Of a stretch of 50,797 bases of DNA, positions 31,509-42,512 are shown piece after piece (position 1 is the first letter of the stretch; every line of letters starts with the position of its first letter). Source of the stretch: Fomitopsis serialis (taxonomy: Eukaryota; Basidiomycota; Agaricomycetes; Polyporales; Fomitopsidaceae); NCBI RefSeq assembly GCF_022376445.1, contig NW_025955244.1, forward strand, positions 1-50,797, given 5' to 3'. The position numbers and the translations under genes were made by a program. The notes under the pieces are model-generated. The model worked only from the letters and a program-made list of their open reading frames with translations. It was not told the origin of the DNA and ran no database searches.

Positions 31509-32391
31509 CTCAGACGAGACCTGGCTTGCAATCAAACCGGTTTGAGAACTCAGAGGAGTAGGTGCTGGGGAGGGAGTCCCAATCGTGAGGCATGCAACAT
31601 GAGACTCAGACACTCAGACGCTCGAGGGCGAACAAACGAAGCCGAAGTGGGACTAGCTGGGCTTTATTGTTCCAAGCCGCATCTTTGCGATGGCACCGAC
31701 GTGGCGGAGGCAATACTGACAACGTGGGCGCTTGTTACACATCTGTGTCACGGTGTCACTTAGTACTAGTACTTGCTTAGCGCTTATTACTTAGTCTGTG
31801 CTTAGTATGCGTAACTCTCCAATCCATGCCCTCGGCGCACGGATTGTCCCTACTATGAACATTCATTGTGCATCGGGAAGGCACTAGGCCGCCAATACTA
31901 TACAAGTGCTCAGGCTGGTACGCTGACATGCCGTGAGTCGCTCCCAGTGCAAACTCAGCTGACACCGATAGTTGTACATCCCAGCGTCCTGATACCACAC
32001 AATTCGATGTGTCAGTGCCTGGACATCATATCAGTACGTACAAGGTCGTTCGCCGTGCTACCGCTGTCTTTTATTGTTGTTCTCCTTGTGCCCGGATCAG
32101 GACGGTTGCGACCAAGTTTCGAAAGCCCGTTGTCAGAACAGTTCTCAGGCGATAACTCACTGGCATTAGGTAAGAGTAAAGACTGGTGGGCATTGTTGTT
32201 GTTGCCGGTTCTAGAAGCTCGTCTACTGTCATTGGGACTCCAGGGACCGTGATTTGACAATCCAGGTCACGGAATAGTGCGTGCACTGCTACAGGTCGAA
32301 TCGCTATAACAGCACGAGACTTCGCTTGCCGTATCGTCGCATTTGGACTCCCCCACTCCCCTCACTCTCTCTTATTCAAATTTCCATCATC
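31509..32391. promoter_or_regulatory. Bidirectional promoter region, unit E
   Basis: This is the longest of the intergenic regions (883 bases). Only weak versions of the shared blocks are visible (TTGTTCCAAG, ACAACGTGGGCGCTTGTTAC at about 31667-31740), in line with the divergence of both genes. Confidence 0.5.
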
Positions 32392-33424
32392 ATGTCCTCG
32401 AGCGATAGGTTCTCTACGTGCGACAGCCTCGGGGAGGAAGCAGTTACGGTTCGCGGGCCGTCCGTGCTGCTGATCAAGGTCGTTGGACCTCTGGTGCCCT
32501 TTGTTATCCTCCGGCAGGGCGACAAAGCTCAGGCCCTGACACTGAAGCTGCTCGAAGAAACCCACGACATAATGGACGAATCCTTGCACAATGAGCTTCA
32601 AAGTCGATACGAGAGGTAAGGGATGCTGTGGGTCTCCAAAGTTTATCTGATTTATGGTCGCCTAGGCTTGAAGAACACAGACGCGGCATCAAGGGCGGAA
32701 TCATAGGGCACATGCGGCAATATGAGAAAGTCTACACGTATCAATCTGGGGCAATCAATTTGAACGGAAGGACTGTGGTAAATTCGCAGAATTTGCTTGT
32801 GTGAGTAGCTAATCACAATCAACGCAGAAATCTTCACAATATGCGCGGAGTGTGCAGATGTGGTTGAAGAAAGGAAAGTCTGAGTTCCCTCGGCTCACGC
32901 TCTGCAGGAAAAGCTCAACCAGCTCAGGTATGGATGAGTTCTTCAGCCCTCCTTAGCTTTGACTTATTCCCCAACGTGAAATCTGCCCTCTACGTTTGTC
33001 AAAATGTCTTTGCAGAGTTGACCCTAAAGACTGTGAGACAAGGGGTCCAAGACCCACCCGCGGCACCGGCATCCTGTGCGTATCTTGACAGAATTGCGTG
33101 TCATGATCTCGTAATAACATATGCTCCTTAGCCGAACCCCTGCCTGATCTGGAACTCGCAGATCTCACGAGTAAACGCGCCGAGAGGGAGTCTACCATCC
33201 ACACAAAGGCTACGACAAAGAGATGGAAAACCTACGTTAAGCCATCGAACACAGACACCTTCCGCGACAGCGAGTCTACTACTCCATTTTCCATCGACAT
33301 CGGCATGAACGTCGACAGCGACGCACAATCCTCTGATACAGACAGTGAGTCTGGCGTCGAAATTAGCGTCAGTTGGGGCCCGTCAGAGTCGGAGGTCGCA
33401 GTTGAGCCCCGAGACGATGTGTGA
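32392..33424 (+). CDS. Companion protein E' of the kinase array (unknown function)
   Basis: Five exons (32392-32615, 32666-32777, 32828-32927, 33016-33075, 33132-33424) encode about 262 residues. The N-terminal block is clear: VILRQGDKAQALTLKLLEET, HDIMDESLHNELQSRYER. Exon 2 is again 112 nt and encodes the central block (LEEHRRGIKGGIIGHMRQYE). KSSQYARSVQMWLKKGKS corresponds to VSSELARS...W in B' and C'. The C-terminal part differs from B', C' and D': it is Ser/Asp-rich (DAQSSDTDSESGVEIS) and lacks the SEIEL...GQ block. No signal peptide or TM segment is present. Function unknown; partnership with kinase E is inferred from the divergent pairing. Confidence 0.78.
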
Positions 33425-34200
33425 ACGACATGTTGAGTCTCTTTCCATTGCATACTGCTTGGGTGCGCGCTGACATCTCCTCAGATGAGCGACCTCAGTC
33501 AATCAACGGGGATGCATGTCAGATCAATTACCGGTGCGCGGGTCGTGCTTAAAGTTCGCATATTGCGCTGGTAGCAAGTAATCTATACTAGATATTACTT
33601 GATGTATGGTGATCATTAGCTGGTATGCGCATGGGGCTATGTTTCAACGTCGAAGAGCAGCTCACCCGGATTCGCCATGGTCGTACTAGTAAGTTAAGCA
33701 ATACATCTCACCGCATACTGCATACCGGGGCCGAGACTCGAGAATGCATTGCATTAGCAGCCACTGAATTCGGCTGTCCCCTGATCAAAGTGGTGACATA
33801 GACCAAGTACACGTTGACAAGTTAGCAGGACGCACTTGGGACGCAAGTACTGGGTCCTTCAGTCGTCGATGCGGTGTCGATCTCATGTTGACAACTTGTT
33901 GACACCAGTGGGCGCTCCAGCGCCTCACAGTGTCAGGACACAACAGTTGCCTAATCTGTAAGATGCACACTGTCACGTCACCTGTGACCGCGTCATTAGC
34001 GCTACTTGACCTCAGGTGTCAACTGAAGGCAAACTGAAGGTGCTGTCTACTCGCTATCCCACATAGCTCTGCTGGCTGCACATAACTTTTTCCTGATCAC
34101 GTCTAACCCGTACGGAGAAAAGGCATACATATCGCCTTGCCGTTCCTGGAGGGTCAGTGCCTCCTTGAGGTTGCAAACCAGAAGCGCCCGCGTACGCAAG
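33425..34200. other. Intergenic region right of the array, no supported gene
   Basis: No motif-bearing ORF is present. It must contain the E' 3' end and the muskelin promoter. The array-specific spacer repeats are not evident here, so the amplified region ends around 33.5 kb. Confidence 0.5.
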
Positions 34201-37200
34201 ATGGATGAACCGCCAACGGTCCCGCTCCGGTATCACATAGCGGGGTGCTCTGAGCACAGTGGGAAGTACGTGGCAGAGAACGTTCTCGAAGACAGTCCTC
34301 TCGACCAGACGAGTCGATGGAGCGGCGCGTACCAATCGCCGAATGTGAAGCAATGGATGCTCCTGCGTTTACAGGATGTAACCGTACTTAGTTGAGTTAT
34401 AACTGGGACCTATACGCGTTGCGGAGACTAACCCGCGTTTCGTAGAAAGTATCACCTTTGGGAAGGTACGCCTCATATCGTTGGCGACGTCACCTTCTGT
34501 TGCATATCGAAGTGTATCTGAGCACTCTCCTTCGTAGTTTCACAAACGTGAGTCACATCTGACTAGATCTCTATAGACCATGCTTATTCGATACTTACAT
34601 AGCACATCCGTGTAACATGAAAGAGTTCAAGGTCTACGTTGGTATGTCCGAGGACAACATGACCGAAGTGAGCATTATGCGCAGCAAACGATATTCACGG
34701 TATGTAGCCTCAGCTATTGATAGGTTCTGCATGCGGGCTTGAGGAATGACTCAACGAAGGAGACCTTCTCAATACGACACTGCAATAACGCCGGAGTCTG
34801 TTTCCCTACCCGATATGTAAAGGTCTTACCCTTGTCGTAAGCACAGCCGCACTCAATTTCGAAGTCCTTGATCTACATCTGACTGTAAACAGCGCCCACG
34901 GACAGAGCTTCCATACATCGATATGGCACATTGCAATGGCAGGCATCATCGACTCGGCTTTCGTCGAGCGAGTCAAAGCACAACATGACGAGGTAGGTCT
35001 CGGCGCGTACTTTCAGATGTCCACAGCTGAGCCTTCTATGGAGTATCGTGAAGCCTCTGTATTACGCTATGTTCTCAAGCACTTGCGTCAACGGCGATTT
35101 TTGACTCCTTTCGCGGACATTCTGTCTCGCTCCGGAGTCCAGTTCGAGCACCCCATCGTCTCCTCGATGTACGAGAGCATCGTACTCAAAGGTGACTGGG
35201 CTACTGCCGAACAAAGTATCCGTCAAGCCTCTTCCGCTGGACTCTTTGACGCCTACCGGCTCTCTTGCCAGCCTCAAGCGCGGTGGACGCGGTTACACGG
35301 CACGGACGCCGACGGAGACATCCCACGTCGACGGGGCGGTCACGCGATGTGTATGGATGAACAGAACGGGCTGATCTATCTACTAGGAGGGTGGGATGGC
35401 CAACAGAACCTGGATGACCTCTGGGTGTACGACGTGCGCAAGGACACTTGGCGGATGCTCAGCATGGCAACGTCCCGGGAGAAAAACGGCCCTGGCCCGA
35501 GGGCGTGCCACAAGATGGTCTTCGATTCGAAGACTGCCGCTATATACGTCCTTGGAAGACTTGGTGAGGACGCGCTGGAGCACACGGACGCGAGGGCCGA
35601 TATCAGCTCTACGACGGCAGTTCCTGCTCCGTCCACTAGTCCCCGGCCGTCGAGTGGTACAGCCGCTCCCGCGGAAACGACGAGACAGGGCAATGTGACC
35701 CCACTTCCGTGGACGGCATACTGTTCGGAGTTCTATCGCTACCATACACGAGGACTAGACGAAGGGAAGTGGGATTTGCTCTCGTTCGATACATCGGTAA
35801 GCAAAGTGGAGTGCATCATACGCCAACTAAAATCCTAATCATGTCACCAAAGACATCCGGCGGACCACCTCTGATTTTCGATCACCAGATGGTCATGGAC
35901 TGCGAGGCACAGGTCATCTATATCTCTGGCGGCCGTGTCGTGGATGGAGACTGGGAACTCTGCAAATACTCGGGTCTGTACGCCTATGACATCCGCACTG
36001 GTTCATGGCAGATGCTGCAGTGAGTGTTACTTGCTACGTTGTTCGACGGCGCTTGACACTATCTCAACAGGACCTCCGACGCGAATGGACCTAACACAGC
36101 GATCACAGCGCGCTTCGGTAAGGAGTCGCCACCTGGATCACCTCCTTGCTGACATCGGGCCTGTCGCCAGGTCACTCTATGGTACTAGAGCCGGGGACTC
36201 GTACCCTATTGATCTTCGGAGGGCAACGAGACGACAGGTACCTGTCAGATATGTTCGCCTACCACATCCCAAGTGGCACCGTCACGGAACTGTTCCCGAA
36301 CTTCACGACCTCCGGTGGGCCCGACGCGTGTTTCACGCAGCGAGCCGTCATCGATCCCGAGTTGCGGGAGATCTATCTGTGAGCGTGTTCTGTCTCTGAC
36401 CTGTGTAGATCGGATTGAGCCTGATGAACTGCCCTCTGCTAGGTTTTGCGGACTGACTCGGAGTCCGCACGGCTCGTTGACGGTCCTCGATAACGAGTCG
36501 CCGTACTGGATCTATCGCTACGAACGCCCAGATCGTCCAGGGAGATGGGCTACCATTAAGCCCACTGACTCGTCTCCTGCCCCTGAGGCAGACTCGGAAG
36601 CGGCTGGCCCGCAGCCGCGTTACGCCCATCAGGTTGTCTACGACGCGAGCAGCAAGGTCGTGTACATGCATGGGGGCAACTCTGGTATCATCAGAGATGA
36701 CGGAAGCGGTGGGTTGCATACAGACGCGGAGACAGGACGTGGACGGGCGATTTTGGACGCGCTGGATGTATCGAAGGAGAACCGGCTGGACGACTTCTGG
36801 AAGATGACACTCGAGCGGTGAGCGATGAGCGCGCTTCAGTTAGTGGTGGAGCTTGATGTTCAGTCGTAGACCCCCGGTGGAGGATGTCACGCGTAGAGCG
36901 ATCTACGAGATCCGCCAGCAGCAGTAAGTCCGCTCGTTTTTGCCATCGTGCACCCTCATAATCTCTGCAGATTCCGTGAGCTCTGCGAGGACGCACCAGC
37001 AGTCAAGGCGCTCGCCTTCTTACAGGCTGAAGTGTCGTCAGTGGTGAACCACGGCAGCACAGAGGAAGCCGAGGCATTCCGAAGTCTTCTCTCGCACCTC
37101 CTCTCCTTGCCGCCTGGGGGAACACCACCCACGGCTAGGACGGCCGAAGCTAGCGCTACGCCTGCGAGCTCGTCCACAAGCACGCCTCTTCCCCGTCAGG

Positions 37201-37430
37201 ACGAAGAGATGACAGACTCGACGAGGACGGAGGAATCGCAAAGTGCGAAGCAAGTCGCTGTCACGTATGACGAAGACTCGCAGGAAGCTACGGACGGCTC
37301 GCGACCTTCGCCAGCACGATTCAAACAGCGCACCGAAGTGTTTGAACGGCTACTCGTGTTTGTCAACGCGGACGCAAAGCAGCCAGACAAGAGTCTGCTG
37401 GAGCTGATCAACACCGATGGTGTAGAATGA
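34201..37430 (+). CDS. Muskelin homolog (discoidin, LisH/CTLH region, kelch repeats)
   Basis: Twelve exons encode about 870 residues: 34201-34390, 34446-34465, 34538-34547, 34603-34667, 34724-34836, 34893-35796, 35853-36019, 36071-36117, 36171-36378, 36443-36817, 36870-36923 and 36971-37430. In animals muskelin is a subunit of the CTLH (GID-like) E3 ubiquitin ligase. The N-terminal discoidin-like domain is clear (VLEDSPLDQTSRWSG, ITFGK, then CNMKEFKVYVGMSEDNMTE). A CTLH-like helical region follows (YVLKHLRQRRF, FEHPIVSSMYESIVLKGDW). Kelch repeats include RRGGHAMCMDEQNGLIYLLG, RACHKMVFDS, LIFDHQMVMDCE, LLIFGGQRDDRYLSD and RYAHQVVYDASSKVVYMHGG. The C terminus (RFKQRTEVFERLLVFVN) matches the muskelin tail. 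A low-complexity Ser/Thr/Pro insert sits inside one kelch repeat, and another lies before the tail. Exon 3 is only 10 nt. Confidence 0.92.
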
Positions 37431-38022
37431 GAACCGACCTGACAAACGGGCTGTGATAGATATGGGAGGGGCGTGCTTGCTACATAGATGATTTACTACC
37501 TATAAGATGGTATTTGTTTGAGTCCTCCGTCATTAGAAGCTTGCCCTCGTACGCAACCCTCAACAGCGATTACGCTCTGAGGGCCTTGATGTGGCTATGA
37601 TCGACCGAGTTTCGAACATCGGCTGGACTCATAACTCGACGATGATTTAGGTTTCCAGTCACCTCAGACTTGAGCGCGAACATGCATATGACTGTGCGAG
37701 ATATCACGTCCCCGCATATACTTGTGCGCAATGATTCACTCGACGACAAGCGCGATCAACTTGACCACGAGTGAATGCTACTGATAAGTATACAAGTACG
37801 AGAGTGATACACCCTGCGAGTTGGAGATGGTTAACCTCTGTTGCTGAACATCAAAGGGCGGGCGAGTAGTACTAACTTCTACACGGAATGACCGCGAATG
37901 AGTCTGCTCTCCGACTCTCATGAACTCGATTTGCCACCGGAGCGGAGCGATGGTGTTTCTTGTGTGTATTGATACAATTGTGGTATACCTCGAGCGGATT
38001 CACGACGGGGACGCATAGTAGT
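37431..38022. other. Convergent 3' region between muskelin and prefoldin 4
   Basis: About 590 bases between two gene 3' ends. No coding or structured feature is seen. Confidence 0.5.
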
Positions 38023-38588
38023 TCACTCGTCCAGATTGATTGCGCGACCGAACTTGGCGTACAAGATGACCTTAAGTCCCTTCATGGTCTTTTCGCACTC
38101 CTCTGCACTCTCCGTGAGTGATGAGAGCTCTTTGTTGACTTGCCCTTGATCTCGTTCGAGCTGTTTCATGGCGCGTCGGTGTGGGAGGTGTATGAACGCT
38201 TCGCCTACTTTGTACCTAGACCAAGAAGCTGGGATGAGATGGGAATAGCGGTGATCAGGATGCAGGACGTACAGGACTGGCTGATCCTCATCTGCAAGCT
38301 CGAGTTCCATCGCCAGGTCGTCGAGGGCCTCCTTCTCTTGCTGCAAGAAACATGTCAATACGCACGCACATACCTCAAGGACATGACGCGTAGTGACCTT
38401 CAGCTCTTCCATCTTGCCCTCAATTGCACGTAGACGTGTGTTCAGCTTCGAGAAAGAGTTGATGTGCTGCTGGTCCTCTGTTCGGTCAGATCAGCTCAAC
38501 ATCTTCGGAATTGGAGACAAGCGTGCAGACCCCAGGTAACCTCGGCATTGTCGTCGTTCTCTTCTTCCTGTGCTAGCTGATCGTCCAT
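38023..38588 (-). CDS. GIM3: Prefoldin subunit 4
   Basis: This is a beta-type subunit of the hexameric prefoldin chaperone, which passes nascent actin and tubulin to the chaperonin TRiC in the cytosol. Exons 38588-38531, 38477-38398, 38340-38273 and 38215-38023 give 132 residues, the usual length. VTWEDQQHINSFSKLNTR opens the first helix, LADEDQPVLYKVGEAFIHL forms the hairpin, and KGLKVILYAKFGRAINLDE is the diagnostic C terminus. Intron 2 uses donor GTCACT after GEELK-equivalent AAG; the later GTATGT donor would leave only a 33-nt intron and add eight residues absent from relatives. The gene is divergent from the ribosomal P1 gene. Confidence 0.93.
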
Positions 38589-38825
38589 ATGTTATACTTC
38601 CATCTATCGCTACACGCAAGAACACGTACCATTCGCATCTTGGGCAATTCGACAAGACCTGGCGTGGTCGGATGCGCGAAGGTCGAGCGATCGAAGAAGC
38701 GCCCTATTGAGCGCTTGTAGTCGGCAGTTGCCGGCTTCACCAGAGTCGGCCTCTCGAGTCTGGCATCCACGCAACACATCCACGCCCTCCCCGCCTCGAG
38801 ACTCTCGTCGTCGCCCACCGCACCA
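38589..38825. promoter_or_regulatory. Compact divergent promoter of prefoldin 4 and ribosomal P1
   Basis: Only 237 bases separate the two start codons. No TATA box is seen, consistent with housekeeping genes. Shared regulation of two protein-synthesis/folding genes is plausible but inferred. Confidence 0.6.
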
Positions 38826-39418
38826 ATGGTGAGTATTTCCGTGCTGCTGGACTACGGGGTGGACATGTTATGCAGCCAATCCTACCTGTTTGTGGGCTGG
38901 ATGGTGTCACTGGTCTGCAGATGTACCAGAAGCCTCAAGCGCTCTGGCCAAACCTGTATGCTCACCCAGATTTTGTAATATAGGCCACCGTCGAACTTGC
39001 TGCAACGTACGCCGCTCTCATCCTCGCCGACGATGGCGTTGAGATCACCGTCAGTACATCCAGAATTCACGATGCTTCAGAGGGGCTAATTCCAAGGGCA
39101 GTCTGACAAAATCGTCGCACTGACAACCGCGGCAAATGTTGAGGTCGAGCCAATCTGGGCCACCCTCCTCGCAAAGGCGCTCGAGGGCAAGAACGTAAAA
39201 GACCTCCTTTCCAACGTCGGTGCTGGTGGTGCTGCACCAGCTACTGGTGCATCAGCAGCGGCTGCGGGTGGTGCTGGTGCCGCAGCGGAGGCACCGAAGG
39301 AGGAGGAGAAGAAAGAGGAGGAGAAGGAGGAATCGGACGACGACATGGTGTGTGATGCTGTCATCGTCCAAGGACTGTCTACTGACGCGGCACTTAGGGC
39401 TTCGGTCTCTTCGACTAG
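38826..39418 (+). CDS. RPP1: 60S acidic ribosomal protein P1
   Basis: This is a ribosomal stalk protein that recruits elongation factors. Exon 1 is just the ATG (38826-38828), followed by a 155-nt intron. Exons 38984-39049, 39102-39347 and 39398-39418 complete 111 residues. The N terminus ([20 protein letters not shown]) and [37 protein letters not shown] are typical of P1. An Ala/Gly hinge and an acidic [12 protein letters not shown] stretch lead to the invariant SDDDMGFGLFD tail, whose last six residues are on their own exon. Length and motifs are complete. Confidence 0.95.
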
Positions 39419-40919
39419 TGTCTTCTCTTGCATTCGTATCATCATCTGTACCTCTTGTCATGCTGTAATGACACGCATCCGACCATCCACAGGCGGAGTC
39501 CCAGAATGCTTTGGTTCGTTGGTGGAACGCGCCGCTTGACATCTGAGTAAAAATGCGGTGATGTGACACGCCCCGCCTTCCGCAATGGTCACTAGGTCGC
39601 GATCTTGAACCAAGTTTCATGTTCTACGAGCCATTTCAGGTCTCTCTCCCAAGGCTGATGTATTGCCTGCCAGGGTTCCGCAGCGACAGCGAATATCACT
39701 ACCTGGCGTTTTTCTGACCAGGTGTCATCGCGCTGTTTCACTTGTTCGCCCGGGTCGTGACTAAGTACTGCTATAAATACTCATGTAAGTCCTTAACTTC
39801 CCTGTGACGCCAAGGTGTCGTTTACCATCAAACCGTAGAAATTCTGTTCGACATGCTCCAGCCATCTCGCTAGCGGAGCATGGACATACTGTATATACGG
39901 ACACCGTTTCACTGCCACTCTGCCACCCCCTGTGGACACGAGTGGCGCAGCAGCCGCCATTATCGTCCGCACGCCGTTAGGCACGTTTGCGAGAGTCTAC
40001 TTAGTACAGCAACGGGCTGGTGCAGTGAATTCGTTTCATTTAAGACGCAACCTTGTCCGAACGATGGCAGTTTGAAGGTTCTCTCCTATGAGACTGTCCT
40101 CCCCCACTCAAAGAGGTCGCGTTTCGAGTCTGCCTACGGGAGACTAGTTCTCTCCGGGCAGTAACACGGAGAGCGTTTGTCTGTCACCTTAACCACCTCA
40201 GATTGTGGCCAACGGACCGCGCGCTGTCGGCAGTGGACATCTTGTGATACTTCACACGAATCTATCTGTTCATTGACAGCGAACTCAAGGTCGTGTGCGT
40301 AGACTCTCTCCTGTTGCCTACTCCCGCACCCGCTCAGTCCGCCGCGCTTCGCAACGCGAGAAGCATCGAGCCTTGATTGCGCCATGATGATGATGAACTC
40401 AGCATTTATTAACCGCAGCAAGCAAACAATGTGCTAAGACGCGGCGGACGCCGGCCTGTGTGCGGGCGTTTAAACGCGCCGCCCAGACCTGCGTCCCGTT
40501 CGAGGGTAGTGTAGTAGTATGTACGCGTGAGGTGTATATAGTAATGGTTAGGCAATCAAGTCTGGTTGTGCGGTAGTGTCTAATGGTGTGGTCTGAGGTC
40601 GGAACGTAGCACTCATAGTTGATTGCGCCATGAGTCAGCCACACGGGGCAGAGCAGAGGATCGACCGGTCCCGTACGGTGAGATTGTTCATCAAGCCATC
40701 CATTTGACAGATTGACAGCAATTGACAGCTCGCGAAGTGTGTCGTAGGGATGGTACCGTCCGAGCGTCGTCTTGTCATGCGATGGACCTTCGGAGGTTTC
40801 TTCCTCCCACCGCAGCCGGGGCGCGGTCGCCGTGATCAGTCTCTGCACGCGCATTCGAGCGAGGTGTCATAGATGCGTCGGGATGCTGGGGTTCTTACCA
40901 ACGTCTTCTCTCCCTCACT
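39419..40919. other. 1.5-kb intergenic region, no supported gene
   Basis: Several ORFs of 60-150 codons occur on both strands, the longest being 40399-40854 (-). None shows a motif, codon bias or splice logic I would defend. The right part contains the promoter of the DUF6533-like gene. Confidence 0.45.
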
Positions 40920-42512
40920 ATGTCCCAGTATGCTACGGCAGACCTTGTCACTTTGTATCAGCAAAAGTGAGCGTTCGTTCATGATATCTTGGGTATAATC
41001 ATGCTGACAGCTCTCTCTTAGTTTTCAGTACGACTGCGCCCAAGCAGCAATCATCGGTGAGTAACAGCTGAGGCCTTGGGGTTTTGTATTCCGTCCTGAT
41101 TCTGGCATGAGCTGTTCTCACCTACGAGTACGCAATCACGTTGCAAGATGAGGCTCAGTTTGTTTGGGGAAGGAGGGCGACGTCAACGGGCATATGCTGC
41201 TTAAATCGTCTGATCATGATTGGTCTTATTGTGGCGAACATGCTAGATATGTACCAATGGACAACGAACGCAGTGAGTACCTGTCACTCTTTATCGCCGG
41301 ACGTCCCTACTGAATAATCGCGATCAGAGGTGATATATAGCATTGTTGACTCGCCGGTGTGCATGAATTGACAGAATCTGCTCGGTTGCTGTAGTTGCCG
41401 GGACGTTTCCCTGTCGTACGTCGCCCTGGAACTTATGACGTACCTAGAGTGGGCGGGTATGTAGGTTGACTTCTACGTTGGTATACCGTCCTGACTTGGT
41501 CGAAACCTAGCTATGTCGGCGCTACGCGTTTATGTTGTCAATCCTCGTAGGTGGTTCGCCGCCGCCATAACCTTGGCCTTCGCTTTGGTTCCTGTGGCAT
41601 ACAACCTTGTGAGTGGACTCCATGACGATCATATGCGAAGTGATTTACCTTGGGCACAGTTCGCTTGTAGTCGCCTCATATACTTAGCGGTGGAAATAAT
41701 ACCGGGGCTGACGGTATGCACCCCGGTGAACAAGCTTTCGGTTTCTGTTGAGCGCAAGTAAGTGAATCAATGACAACTCGGAAATGGCTCACACGTAACA
41801 CAACCTATAAGAGGTGACATTCTACTTTGTTCCCCTATACTAGTCGCTCACAGTCTTAGGTGTGCTTGTCACACGAATATTCGCCATCGCATCCGATTTG
41901 GTGGTGCTATCGGTCACCATATGGAGATCCTACGACTCTGCGTCTGGGTCTCCGTGCCAGGGGTCGAAGCAAACTCTGATGGGGGTGCTTCTCAGAGACG
42001 GTCAGTCACCGTACGATGTCATGTATCCGACGGCACTCTCAAACGATTCATACAGGGGCGATCTACTTCATGTGCGCTTTCCCTTGGCGACTTGTTACTT
42101 CGTGTTGACTATGTGCACAGAGTGCTGCTATGCCTCAATTGCCTCCAGCTGTTCATGGATTACGTCGCGGTGAGTGTTAAGTGCAGGCTGATATCAGTCC
42201 GTAACTGAGAATCACGTCGCTAGTCGATTGATGTCGGCGCAGCATTCATAGTCCCGTCAGTCCTGACATTCTTACTCCGTGTAATGCGTCTGACGATCCT
42301 GCAGTGCTATGACGATCCTCATATCCCGGTTCATACTCGATATACGCAAGACCGGGTTGTCGCGGGAAAGCGATACGGAGCTCACCACGTACACCGACAC
42401 AGGGTATCCAGACTCCTCCAGGGGCCTGTTCACGACGAGGGTCGACTTCTACGGTGCAAGAGCAACAGAGTTGGATTCAGATCCAGATCCAACGGGCTGC
42501 GAGGATGTATGA
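40920..42512 (+). CDS. DUF6533-like multi-pass membrane protein (model partly uncertain)
   Basis: Exons 40920-40966, 41022-41056, 41112-41272, 41375-41456 and 41511-41608 are well supported. They give YATADLVTLYQQN, then VLTYEYAITLQDEAQFVW, GICCLNRLIMIGLIVANML and EWAAMSALRVYVVNPRRW followed by a hydrophobic helix. This matches the layout of the basidiomycete DUF6533 family: a Y-x-Y-x-x-T-L-x-x-E-x-x-x-V-W motif, then S-A-L-R-V-Y-A. Later pieces fit too: FAIASDLVVLSVTIW and LMGVLLRDG, then MTILISRFILDIRK near the C terminus. The joins between 41700 and 41850 and near 42060-42310 cannot be made cleanly in frame with canonical sites, so the gene may be damaged or may use splice sites I missed. 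Function unknown; plasma or endomembrane location is inferred. Confidence 0.55.
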
